The notes under the pieces were generated by a model. That model did not search any database and was not told the DNA's origin. It saw only the letters and a program-made list of their open reading frames with translations. Shown in pieces: positions 38,213 through 49,900 of a stretch of 64,000 bases of DNA (its first letter is position 1; each line of letters begins with the position of its first letter). A program made the position numbers and the translations under genes. The stretch spans positions 20,137,557 through 20,201,556 of the forward strand of contig OZ023273.1 of NCBI GenBank assembly GCA_964007475.1, written 5' to 3'. The DNA comes from Hybos culiciformis (taxonomy: Eukaryota; Arthropoda; Insecta; Diptera; Hybotidae).

Positions 38213-39090
38213 GGGAGGGCGGAACGGAGTACAGAAGTTAGGGCGGAAGTTAGGGCGGAAGTTAGGGCGGAAGTGAGGGCGGAAGTTAGGGCGGAAGTGA
38301 GGGCGGAAGTGAGGGAGGAAGTGAGGGTGGAAGTGAGGGCGGAAGTGAGGGCGGAAGTGAGGGCGGAAGTGAGGGCGGAAGTGAGGGCGGAAGTGAGGGC
38401 GGAAGTGAGGGCAGAAGTGAGGGCGGAAGTGAGGGCGGAAGTGAGGGCGGAAGTGCGGGCGGAAGTGAGGGCGGAAGTGAGGGCGGAAGTGAGGGCGTAA
38501 GTGAGGGCAGAAATGAGGGCAGAAGTGAGGGCGGAAGTGAGGGCGGAAGTGAGGGCGGAAGTCAGGGCGGAAGTGAGGGCGGAAGTGAGGGCGGAAGTGA
38601 GGGCGGAAGAGAGGGCGGAAGTGAGGGCGGAAGTGAGGGCGGAAGTGAGGTCGGAAGTGAGGGCGGAAGTGAGGGCTGAAGTGAGGGCAGAAGTGAGGGC
38701 GGAAGTGAGGGCGGAAGTGAGGGCGGAAGTGAGGGCGGAAGTGAGGGCGGAAGTGAGGGCGGAAGTGAGGGCAGAAGTGAGGGCAGAAGTGAGGGCGGAA
38801 GTGAGGGCGGAAATGAGGGCAGAAGTGAGGGCGGAAGTGAGGGCGGAAGTGAGGGCGGAAGTGAGGGCGGAAGTGAGGGCGGAAGTGAGGGCGGAAGTGA
38901 GGACGGAAGTGAGGACGGAAGTGAGGGCGGAAGTGAGGTTGGAAGTGAGGACGGAAGGGCGGGCGGAAGGGAGGGCGGAACGGAGGACAGAAGTTAGGGC
39001 GGAAGTTAGGGCGGAAGTAAGGGCGGAAGTTAGGGCGGAAGTGAGGGCGGAAGTGAGGGAGGAAGTGAGGGTGGAAGTGCGGGCGGAAGT
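38213..39090. repeat. 756-bp higher-order repeat within the minisatellite
   Basis: A recognisable variant series (GGAACGGAG..ACAGAAGTTAGG, a run of GTTAGG units, then GAGGGAGGAAGTGAGGGTGG) occurs with CGGAG at 38225 and again at 38981. The offset is 756 bp, exactly 63 units of 12 bp. This means a block of about 63 units was duplicated as a whole rather than unit by unit. Confidence 0.8.
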
Positions 39091-39224
39091 GAGGGCGGAA
39101 GTGAGGGCGGAAGTGAGGGTGGAAGTGAGGGCGGAAGTGAGGGCGGAAGTGAGGGCGGAAGTGAGGCGGAAGTGAGGGCGGAAGTGAGGGCGGAAGTGAG
39201 GGCGGAAGTGAGAGAGGAAGTGAG

Positions 39225-40020
39225 GGCGGAAGCGAGGGTGGTAGTGAGGGCGGAAATCAGGGTGGAAATCAGGACGGAAGTGAGGGCGGAAGAGAGGTTG
39301 GTAGTTAGGGCAGAAGTGAGGACGGAAGTGAGGGCGGAAGTGAGGTTGGAAGTGAGGGCGGAAGTGAGGGCGGAAGTGAGGGCGGAAGTGAGGGCGGAAG
39401 TGAGGTCGGAAGTGAGGGCGGAAGTGAGGGCGGAAGTGAGTGCGGAAGTGAGGGCGGAAGTGAGAGTGGAAGTGAGGGCGGAAGTGCGGGCAGAAGTGAG
39501 TGCGGAAGTGAGGGCGGAAGTGAGGGCGGAATTAAGGCGGAAGTGAGGGTGGAAGTGAGGGCGGAAGTGAGGGCGGAAGTGAGGGCGGAAGTGAGGTCGG
39601 AAGTGAGGGCGGAAGTGAGGGCGGAAGTGAGGGCGGAAGTGAGGGTGGAAGTGAGGGCGGAAGTGAGGGCGGAGGTGAAGGCGGAAGTGAGGGCGGAAGT
39701 GAGGGCGGAAGTGAGGGCGGAAGTAAGGGCGGAAGTGAGGGCGGAAGTGAGGGCGGAAGTGAGAGCGGAAGTGATGGCGGAAGTGAGGGCGGAAGTGAGG
39801 GCGGAAGTGAGGGCGGAAGTGTGGGCGGAAGTGAGGGCGGAAGTGAGGGCGGAAGTGAGGGCGGAAGTTTGGGCGGAAGTGAGGGCGGAAGTGAGGGCGG
39901 AAGTGAGGGCGGAAGTGAGGGCGGAAGTGAGTGCGGAAGTGAGGGCGGAAGCGAGGGTGGTAGTGAGGGCGGAAATCAGGTTGGTAGGGCGGAATCAGGT
40001 TGGTAGTTAGGGCAGAAGTG
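39225..40020. repeat. ~719-bp second higher-order duplication within the minisatellite
   Basis: The variant series AGCGAGGGTGGTAGTGAGGG, then CGGAAATCAGG, then GTTGGTAGTTAGGGCAGAAG, occurs at 39231 and again from 39950. The offset of 719 bp is one base short of 60 units, consistent with the single-base deletion seen near 39541. Confidence 0.75.
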
Positions 40021-40086
40021 AGGGCGGAAGTGAGGGCGGAAGTGAGGGCGGAAGTGAGGGCGGAAGTGAGGGCGGAAGTGAGGGTG

Positions 40087-40256
40087 GAATTACCTGACCA
40101 AAAATTTTGGAGAGGGAGCTATGGTTAGGGTCTTCCCTGCTTAAAATATGCAAAAAAAAATGTTTTTTAAATAGGTAGCGCCGGTGAAATAAAGATTACC
40201 TGCCCAAAAGTTTTGGGTAGTTAGCTACTTTTAGAGTCGTCCTGGCTCAAAATATA
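40087..40256. repeat. ~107-bp tandem units, right of the minisatellite
   Basis: Two units resume after the minisatellite, aligned by AATTACCTG at 40088 and GATTACCTG at 40194. They repeat the ACCAAAAATTTTGGA..GGAGCTA.(A/G)GTTAG block and the CTCAAAATAT end seen at 37876-38132. The last unit is broken by the MITE starting near 40256. Confidence 0.8.
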
Positions 40257-40498
40257 AAAAAAAACACACGAAGCAGTCATAGGAACTGCCGAAAGAAGTT
40301 TATACTTAAAGCTTTAAACTATGAAATAACAGTGGCTATAAATGATGGGCTGCTCAGTACAAAATGTAAATTAAAATAAAAATCAGTCCAGCAGTCCAAA
40401 AGCAGTCCATTATTTGTAGTCATTGTTATTTCATAGTTTAAAGCTTTAAGTATAAACTTCTTTCGGCAGTTCCTATGACTGCTTCGTGTGTTTTTTTT
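40256..40498. mobile_element. Foldback MITE, ~243 bp
   Basis: Outer ends are A-run plus CACACGAAGCAGTCATAGG on the left and its exact complement plus T-run on the right. The arms are identical for about 67 bp and similar for about 90 bp, around a spacer that carries CAGTCCAGCAGTCC repeats. It interrupts the last ~107-bp unit right of the minisatellite. The A/T tracts at both ends blur the exact boundary and the target duplication. No coding capacity; superfamily not identified. Confidence 0.85.
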
Positions 40499-41698
40499 AA
40501 ACGACTCATTGTTATCCGATAATAAAGACGTTCTCCGAAATAATAGAGCTTATGGGTCCTCATTTTTTTCTTACTCACTCAAAACATTTGAGGAAATGAG
40601 GTAAACATTAAGATATCATTATCAACAAATGAGAATTTGCGCAAGAAACAATTGAAGAAAATTTTACTTTTTTGAGTAAAAGCCAATTTGAAATCAATTC
40701 GATAGCGAGAACACATTTTATTCACATTTATCTAAGATTCTAAGCTATTATAATTTAAATATAATTTATGTAACATTATCTAAAAAAAAATAAAAAAAAC
40801 ATTTTTGGCGTTTATAATGAAATGTATTTTAACGAAGATTTATTCATTTTATAGACGATTCACTTTATAGGTAGTCAATTTTATGATTACACTGAGTTTA
40901 TTGCAAAAAAAAAAAAGGAAAACATGGCAATAATAATAATAATTAATCCCTGGAAAGTAAAACAAATAATAATGGCATTATACCCACAGAATATTCAATC
41001 ATTGCAAAATATTCTTTATTTATGTGTTTCAATAATAAAGCAATAAACCAAGGTCATTCAAAATTCACCCTTTAAAAAAAAATTTGAATTTTTTTTTTCA
41101 TATATTTTATAGAAAATTGAGATTAAGGGTGTTGTTATTTTATTATGATAAAAAAAAAGTACCTATAAGGACAAAAGTAAAAATATAACAAATTATTGCC
41201 TACCATATTGTTTTTTTTTTTCGTACATAAAATTTGAATATTATGTAAACTTATGTAAATAAGGTTGGATTTTAAAGTATATAGACGACAACATTTATAA
41301 CTTAAGTGTTATGTGAAAATTGCACAGTGTGAATTTGATATTAAAAAAACAAATTGTTTGTCAAAGACAATATCCGCTAACTATACAATAAACTGAAAAT
41401 TTGATTAATATATACGATATTATAACATGTCATACATGTTCACTGAAAAAAAGAATTTGCTGCAAAAGCTTTGGTTATTTATTATTTGTTTTTTTTTATT
41501 TATTTTATATATTTTTAATTAATTATTATTATTTATTTTTATTTGATTTTCTTTATGTCGTTCTTCGAGATTTGAAAACTGGTGCTTAGTATTGCAAATT
41601 TGTAATAGCTATTGATATTTAGAATATACATATGTAAAATAGAAAATATATAGTATGTGTAAATGTGTATTCTACAAACGGGCAGAACCCGCTTACGT
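40499..41698. other. A/T-rich non-coding stretch
   Basis: No bounded element. The start (ACGACTCATTG..., with several CTCATT/CACTCAAAA motifs to about 40620) resembles CTCATTCG/TGAGTCAACTC motifs left of the tandem cluster near 37564-37637, hinting that the cluster may be one large element, but the match is too weak to define ends. Confidence 0.3.
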
Positions 41699-42140
41699 TT
41701 TTAGACCCAGCCCGAAACCTTCAACAAAATCGGGCCTAAGCATTTTTTTAATTTTCTCCATTCCATACACACAAATTTTTATTGAAATTTATTTTTTTTC
41801 ACTATAGCCCGAATCCTTGACATAAGTGTGAGCAAAACAGTTTCTCTACTTTCTTTCATTCGACCTTTACACATATATCAATTTTTTAATGGAAGTCGAT
41901 TTTTAGACCCAGTTCGACAAAGTCGGACAAATTCCGGGGTATTGTTTGAGAAACTTTTCATCGAATTCTATTTTCTGATACTAGCCCGAATTCGTGGCAC
42001 AAGTGGGGGTTAAACAGTATTCCCTTATTTAATACAATCGACATTTGCGCTTGTACCAATTTTCATCAAAATGCATTTTTAGACTTTTTCGGTCTCAGTC
42101 CGATTCCTTGGAAATAATCAGGGACTCAAAATTTCGTTCT
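41699..42140. repeat. Degenerate ~180-200-bp tandem repeat
   Basis: Three diverged units are marked by TTTTTAGAC(CC) at about 41698, 41900 and 42076, and by TAGCCCGAAT(C/T)C at 41805 and 41982, with CAGTCCGATTCCTTGG in the third. Each unit also carries a CA.AAGTG.G..(T/A)AAACAGT block and a TCGAC.TTT.C.C...TA..AATTTT block. It is moderately G+C-rich for the window and looks like an old tandem array or the interior of a decayed element. Confidence 0.6.
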
Positions 42141-43255
42141 TTTTTTTAATCCATTGATACGAATTTTAACATGAGATTATAAAATATATAATTCTTATAT
42201 ATTCACTTACATAAAGTACATTTAGGAACATAGTGAATTTGAACTTTTAATTAACTTTTAACTAACTTGCTCCTAATCGATTATTCTGAAATTTTGCATA
42301 CATGTTTAATTTTACTCAAAGTTTAAAATTTCGCTAATTTTAATCTGTCGCTAATGTAATTTAAAAAAATATTTTTAGTTTCTGACAAAATTGTATTATC
42401 GACGGGATTGGTTTGAAGGAATATTGTACTGTCATCGGAAATAAAATTTCAGCGGGAAGAAGATGACATATTAGTTGTAAGATTTGATGACAAACGTTCA
42501 AACGTACAAACGCAAAGAGTTTGTTTTTTAGAACACAATATTTTTCCTTCAAAAGGACTTGCAATGAAAAAGGAAATAAAATTCAAAAATATTATGCAAA
42601 TTTTGTGACATATATCTATACAATGCATATGTGTACAATGTATGTATTATTTAAGTTTGATGAGGTATTATAATTTTAGATTTTACTTTTATTATGCAGC
42701 AATACCTTGAGAATAATTACCGACGACGACGCTCGTTTTTTTAAATTGAAGGACGACTTCTATGTTAATTATAAGATTCATCGTTAAAATTAAGGTGACA
42801 ATTTTTTTAAAAAAATTCTGTAGTTTCCATACTATTTTTTAACTATACAGATAATTTTTAGAATAACCCAATTGACCAGGTTTGGAAGATTTTGACCATT
42901 GTACCCAATATACCAAGAATCCAAGAAATCTTCCTTCAGAAAATCCTAATTAATTAGGTACATTTTTTCATTTTTGACCATTTTCATATGAAAAATGTGT
43001 GGATTTCTAAAAATTTTCATTTACAATTTCCATGGAGATCTATTTGGATTTCCAACTGAAATGGTCAATGGGGAAAAAACCATAACTAAAATACCAAATT
43101 ACCTTTATCTGTTTGGTAGGGTACCTAAACGACTCATATTATAACACCCATTGGCGTTTTGTGACTTTCAAATATGCGATAAATTCTAAACCAAAAAATC
43201 ATAAAGTCTAACGATTATTATAAAAATTTTACAGAAAAACAGAGAGTGATATAAA

Positions 43256-43284
43256 GCCGAATTGGAATTGGAAGCCAATTCGGC
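43256..43284. repeat. Perfect 10-bp hairpin
   Basis: GCCGAATTGG and CCAATTCGGC are exact inverted repeats around a 9-base loop that itself contains AATTGG. No terminator or gene context exists, so its role is unknown. Confidence 0.6.
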
Positions 43285-45739
43285 ATAAAACATAATTGGG
43301 CATTATGTTGTCTTTAAAAATAGCCAATTAAATACATATTTATTTTTTTTTTCGTTCTTTAACCACAAATTCAAAATCGATTGCGACAAATTTTTTTTAA
43401 AGGGTTAAAAAAGGATTTAAAAATTTTTTTTGCCCTTTTACTACAAAATAAACTAGAAACTGATAACCTTATAATTTCTTTTAATTTCTATTATCTTGTC
43501 TTTTTTCTGAAAATCTTTGGAAATGCCATTGAGACTTAAAACACCTCACCCATCTATCTGGCAATTCATGAAATATTAGAAGCATAGAACATTATTTTTT
43601 TGTTTTAAATATAACACACCTAATAAAATTATTTTATTTATCCGACGGATTATCATAAACTTGAAAATGTAAATTTTCTTAAAAATAAAATAAATTTCTC
43701 CTGCTTTTTTTTTTCTTTTTATTCTACCAGATTGTAGTAATTTCTAATAAAATTAACGTTTCATAAAATTCAAGTTCAATATATAAATTTAAAATTTTTA
43801 AATTTATGCATTTTATTTTTTTTCCTTTCTTATACTTAATTCATCATTTTTTATTAATTCCTTTTAAATCATAAGGTATGTATATAATAAAAAAAAATTA
43901 ACATATTGAGATATCTCTATATAAATTATTCGATAAATATTTCTATCTAATACATCTAGACGAGATATACATAGTAGTATCTAATATAATACTATATAGT
44001 ATTATTCTGTGAGTACTATATATATGTTATGTTATATATACGTATTATGTTACTTAGTTATGTTAATTTTATACGAATCACCCTATTTCTAAAATGTACC
44101 AAGTGTACAATGCCATTTGTTATATTTTTTTTTTGTTTTTTTTTTCTTCTTCGTTATTATAAAATTATATTTCTGCCTTTTTTATACATATATTATTATA
44201 TACCTATATCTTAAACGTATACATATAACTTTGCTCTCTATATTCAAAATAATAATAATAAAAAAATGAACATTTATAAAAAAAGGGTAGCATGGATAAG
44301 TTTTTGGAATCCCTTAAATTTTAACAATGATTTATTGCTTTTAAAGAGCCATATTGCTTTTGCTTTCAACCAAATTTTCAGACTAACCAAAATGTATTCA
44401 ACTTTGTGTTTGTGTGACTTAAAATATATTATATATATATAAATATATATTTACAATGTTATGCCACATTAATTAAACAACCCGATTTTAAAATAAAAGC
44501 ATTATAATGGAATGAATCATAAATAAATTATTTACTATGTATCTTATTAAAAAAAATTCCTTTTTTATTTGAAATAAAAATTTAGAAACAATACATTGTA
44601 AAATTTAAGAATTTATAAATTAAAAAATAATAAGAATAGCATAGTTCATAATTTCAAAGCATTAAGTTAACAATTTCAAGCAATTCAATCTGGTAAATTT
44701 ACAAACATAATAATAACCATAACCGGGAAATATTACATATTTATGGTTTTTTAATTTTCTTATTAAGCTCACATTAGACAGGAATAGCTCATGATGCTCG
44801 CAGAGTGAGTAACTTCGTAATTTTGATATTGAATTGATATCACATTCGAAAGAAAAAAAAAATTGTTTCTTGGTATCTTCAGATTTGTCAAACTCCGAAA
44901 ATTCAGCAATAATTGTTCGTTCTCTAGTATGCTTTTTGGATTTTTTGAAGAACTCTCCGAGCTTCGTCGACTATGTGGAATACGAATTATTTTCGTGGGA
45001 GTATGATTTTACATAAATACTCTGGAAAAATTTCTATTATTTTCGCCATAAAACCGACGAACGTTACAAGCTTGGTTGAAAATTGATTGCGTGCGTGCAA
45101 TTACAAGCCTGCCTTAATATAATTAACTTAAATAAAATAACAATTTTTTATTGACTAATTAAAGATTTTCATTTTCACCTGATAGACATAACAAGCAAAA
45201 AAAGAAAAAACTGACTTCACAAATATACCGTAAAATAGCTGTTGGTTATAACTTATCTTATTTCACAAAATGTACATAAATAAAAATAGGTATAAACATA
45301 TAACACTTTATAATTACTCAAATTGGAATCCTGTATCTATGCTTTATAATATTTATATTTGAATTCATATTTAATAGTTGTATAATATATAACTATATGT
45401 TCATAAACACATTTAAATAAGAAACCCGGTTTCATGATTATTTCAGATTTTGGACAAAAATTTTTTTTTTTTTAAATTGATAAGGAAATTTTAAGTTTTA
45501 CCTTGTTTCGCCTGAAAATAAAAATATTACTATACATATATTTTAATATTAGGCTGATTGTTGATGTTTGTGACTCCAAAAAAAAAAAATTAAATGAGAA
45601 TTAGAGTTCTCCGATCACATTCAATTAAGCTTTAGGAATGAGATCTACAAACTATGGACCTTAGTCCTCAACAGTGCTAATTTTTTTTTGTATACAAAAG
45701 TATTATTCTTTATTTTTTAGTGATTCTGTTAAAAACTTG

Positions 45740-45826
45740 TATTGAACAAACTCGAACCTAAAATGAGAATCGAACTTCCAACCAAACACAGCGTAAAATA
45801 ATGATAATAACACTGCACTTCACCAA
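45740..45826 (-). mobile_element. Degraded tRNA-derived SINE head
   Basis: Read on the minus strand it runs GGTGAAGTGCAGTG (A-box-like, plus 45811-45824), an A/T-rich spacer with TTTTACGCTGTG, then TTGGTTGGAAGTTCGATTCTC (B-box-like, GTTCGATTC at plus 45766-45774). The spacing is right for an RNA polymerase III internal promoter and for insect tRNA-derived SINEs. It does not fold as an intact tRNA. The 3' boundary and target duplication were not resolved. Confidence 0.45.
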
Positions 45827-46844
45827 TAAATATTGTATTCTCTCCAGAAAACATATTCATAAGAGGCTCTTAAAGGCAGCGACTTTTCAAACGCCTATAT
45901 TATAGAATATTTTACGTATACAAGGTTTCTTTTCACCAACTTTAAATTGACAGGACTGTGTGGAAGCTATTTGAAAAATATCATGAAATGCAACTTTATT
46001 AATATTTATACTTTCTTACTTATTTTTACAAGTATTTACTATAACATAGTTTATAATCTTGTCATTGTTGTCATAATATACAGTTAATACAATTGTCCGC
46101 TAACTATTTTTCAAATAAAATTTTATGAATTCTACTTAGCTATGGTCTTAGAAATAAAATTTCAGAATATCTTATCTGTTATATTTGTTTTACTAATTGA
46201 GAGTCGAGTACAAATCAATATTTCAGAAATTCAATATTATACTTTTCAAATATTAAAACTTTTCAAATAATAAAATTTTATAATATCGAAATTTTAGAAT
46301 AAATTTTAAATCGATTCTGGTGAAGTATCATAATACAAATACAACTAATTTATTTCACGTAGCTCCTTTATCATCTTTTTTACCCAAAAATTATAATACA
46401 CAATGAGCTAATGTCATGATATTGAACTCAAATGTATACTGCATTACGTCTACATATATATTAGAATTTTGTATACTATTGTACAAAAATAAAGTGTTTT
46501 TAAGTTTTTCAACTATACATAAATTTGCAATATGTGTAGTGGGTATAATATATATAAATATATATTTATATGTACACCATTAATATATCATGTTTAAGTA
46601 CAAAAATAAAAATTGAACAATGTATGTTCTACAGGATTCCCTTTTTTACTATGGTTTTTTTTTATTTTATTTTTTTTTTCCAAATATAAAATATATATTT
46701 TGAACTAAAAATAATGAAAAATATACAGATTCAACATTAACGTATTTTATGTATGTATAATGTACATATTCACATACGACTATATATATAAAGAATACAA
46801 TATTATAGTCATCTTGAATGAAAAATGAACTCCGAAAAATTATA

Positions 46845-46926
46845 GTGTTTGCACGGACTCGAATATCATCAGGAAATAAATTTGACAAATTTTGTATGCA
46901 TGTCGGTCGTTTAACCACTACCGCCC
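46845..46926 (-). mobile_element. Degraded tRNA-derived SINE head
   Basis: On the minus strand: GGCGGTAGTGGTTAAACGACC (A-box-like, plus 46905-46925) followed about 40 bp later by ATTCGAGTCCGTGC (B-box-like, plus 46851-46864). The AGTGGTTAA and TTCGAGTCC motifs are classic for tRNA-derived SINE heads. The segment between is A/T-rich and too long and irregular for a functional tRNA. It shares orientation with the candidate at 45740-45826, but the sequences differ enough to be two families or two very old copies. Ends not resolved. Confidence 0.5.
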
Positions 46927-49900
46927 TAATTACAATAATTTTTGTTTTGTTTTACAAAAAAAAAAAACAAAAAAAAAAAAAAGGAAAAAAATTATTATAT
47001 ATGAATTATATGTATATATAAAAGTTATGTATATGAAATATAATCAGTACAATTTATAATTTATTAATTTAGTTAAAAATGAGAAAATTTATGAACTCGA
47101 ATGTTTTAAAAAAGATAAGTTCTGGGTTGTATTATTAAAATATATAAAATGCGATATAGTTATATACAGAAGTTTTTGTTATTGTTTACGTTTTGAATTG
47201 GAATATTTTATTACTGAAAAAAAGTAAATTTAAGCAAGAATATATGTAGGTATAAATAAATAGAAAATTAAATAAAAATATTTTTTTTTTTGTTTATACA
47301 ATTTTTCAAGGGAAACTTTTAAATTGGGTCAAAGGACTTAAATTACAGACTTCCGACTTCAATTTTATATAAATATGTTAAATATATAGGATAAGAATAT
47401 TTAAAGTTAAACTTATTCTTCTGGTTTGTTATGAAATTAAACGGAAATTAATGTAAATTGGAAATTAGTCCATATTATAATATAGATAATAAGTTGATAG
47501 AAAAATTAAATTTATTAAAAAGTTCAATAAATTCATATATATATAGATAATTGAAGTTCAGAAAGCTTATATGTACTCAATATTTTTTGGAAAAAAATAT
47601 TTGATCGGAACGCCGGAAAGAGCTAAGAGCTAAGAGTAAAAGTAATTTTGTTTTAATTCGAGTATAAACAAAACTGTGTTAAAATTAAAATAAAATCACG
47701 GAGATGGTTCACGTTAAAAGGAATTGCAACTCCAATAATAGCAATAAAAGACATGGCTTTAAAAGTCAGTTAAACAGAAAGAATGTTTTGCGAAACTAAT
47801 AAAATACTATATATGGTATTCTAAATCCATTGAATAAATCTCGAGATAATGAATAGCGCTGCCATATTGAAAACTAAAAACTGTAAGAAAAAAAAAATAA
47901 ATATTTAGAAAGAAAAAATGCAATCATCTTCGAAGCTCCGCTGTTTAAATTGTACATGTTCGGATTCTATCTGCAACAACAAAATACATGTAGAATCAAA
48001 CGAACTGAATATCCATTTTTCTATATCCAATAACTAAATCTAACTATACATATTGCAATATAGTAAATAAAAACTTCTACTATGTATTCTGAATCTGTCT
48101 TCAATATATTCATTGATAAATTTTTAATAAACATAAATTTTTATGAGCATTTTTATTCTTATACATATTTAAAAAGAAAATAATAAATAAAAATTGTCTA
48201 TTTACTCAATTGAACTTCTTGTGAGGTCTAATAATAAATCACTGATTTAAATATATGTCATAATTCATATTTTTTTAAGAGTATGTATATATTCAGAAGC
48301 ACACACTTAAATATTAAGTGCACTAATTTATTGAATTTTAATTGTTTTCCTTAAATGTATATATATGCATATTTAAAACTATATATTTTGTAATGTAAAC
48401 ACAAACGACGACGGTCGAATGAGGTTCAGTCAGAAAAAAAAATTAGATAACTCAATTGAAAATTCTACACTATACGCAGTTAAAAAAAAAAAAAATCCAA
48501 AATGTCCTTTTAGAAAAATATGAATAGACCATTGTACAAAACACATTTCCATTAATCAATTTATGAACAAGAAATAAAAAAGGTTTGATGGCTAATTATT
48601 ATTTCTATATACATAATTTTTTTTTATTTTTAATGATTTTTATGTTCTTGCTACTTGCTTACGCTTTCTTTGCTGCCAGAATATTTAGTACATTTAATTT
48701 TATTGCAATTCAACATTATTAATTTCTAAATAGACTAAGCACCTCCTACAAAAAATTTCACAATTTATTAAAATGTAATAAATTTTTCTAATTGCTTTGC
48801 TTTTTTGTCCAGATTTATGTGTAAAGTTTTCATTAAAATTAAATTCATAGTACTTTAAGCGGAATACAATTTATTATGACTGTATGAATACTGTTGAAGT
48901 TCTCGAAATTAAAAAAAAATAGCTGCATAAACACATAATTTTTTAGACGTAGACTCAGTTTAGTAAATAATCGATATTATTATCTCTTATAATATGGATG
49001 CTGTAATATTTACCATTAAAATTTCTGCGCCAATATCAAAAATATCTCAGTTATGCGAATAGTAAAATTATTTAAGAACACTGGGAGAGAAGTTCATATG
49101 CAATGTATATACTACGCTCGATGGTACTTCTATGTGGGTTGGGTATCATTAATTTGAAGTTAACATTGTAACGTCTTAAGCCAATTATATTTTATATAAG
49201 GCCGGTATTGTATAATGAATATACTTAACATGAAAACTTAAATTTTGAAAATGGTTTTTGAATCAAAACAGCATTGACTGTACATTAAAATGCAATGATA
49301 ATTATTAATTCAATTTTTAAATGATGTATTTAATAATTTTAATATTAAAATCGCGTATTTAATGAAAACACAATCGGAAAAAATAAGCAATAAAAATTAA
49401 GAAATATAATAAATAAAATGGCATTATGAAAATTGGCGTCGGCGGCTAACCGGCGGTAGGTAAATATAATTCTTCCCCATATTTTGAGTTAATAGAGTGA
49501 TTATTTTAAAATTTATGCGCGTTAAAATAAATGTTCATCAGACCCGATTACTTTTTGTTTTTTTTTTTTTTTGTTAATTTTTATCACGATTGAAAATAAA
49601 ATATTGTTTTTATATTACACAAATTTTATAATATACAATATTTTATTAAAAATATACAAATACAGGGTTTATATTTTACATTAAAATAATATTCTATATA
49701 GTATTATACTGAAACTTGAACTCGATCCAAATAATTTGAAGGTTTGTGAAAATATTTTTTTTTGTGTATAGAACTTTAGTTCTATATTATATTTATTTAT
49801 TTTTAATTATAGGAGCCAATATTTTATATAATATACAAGAATATATTAAAAAATAATATACTGTGTGTAAATAAAACTATCGTAAATGTAACGATTTTCC

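Larger units (their letters stand above)
38133..40088 (+). repeat. G-rich 12-bp minisatellite, about 163 units
   Basis: The unit GGAAGTGAGGGC is repeated for about 1,956 bp with scattered variants (GTTAGG, GTAAGG, GAGAGG, AAATCAGG). Ten of twelve bases on the plus strand are purines and G+C is two-thirds, in a window that is mostly A/T. Two plus frames are open, reading repeated EVRA or SEGG; the third has TGA in nearly every unit. Single-base losses near 39171 and 39541 shift the EVRA frame and nothing is conserved outside the array, so I do not call it coding. A GGG in every unit and strong purine strandedness make slipped, G-quadruplex or triplex structures possible. Confidence 0.97.

Noticed and set aside
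38141..40010. Series of long EVRA- or SEGG-repeat open frames, as if encoding an Arg/Glu-rich or Gly/Ser-rich repeat protein
   Set aside because: They follow directly from a 12-bp unit (a multiple of three) lacking stops in two frames. Frame breaks come from random single-base losses, no flanking coding sequence joins them, and the array borders are non-coding tandem repeats.
46851..46926. Functional tRNA gene on the minus strand
   Set aside because: A- and B-box-like motifs are present, but no cloverleaf with paired acceptor and anticodon arms can be drawn, so it is called a SINE head.
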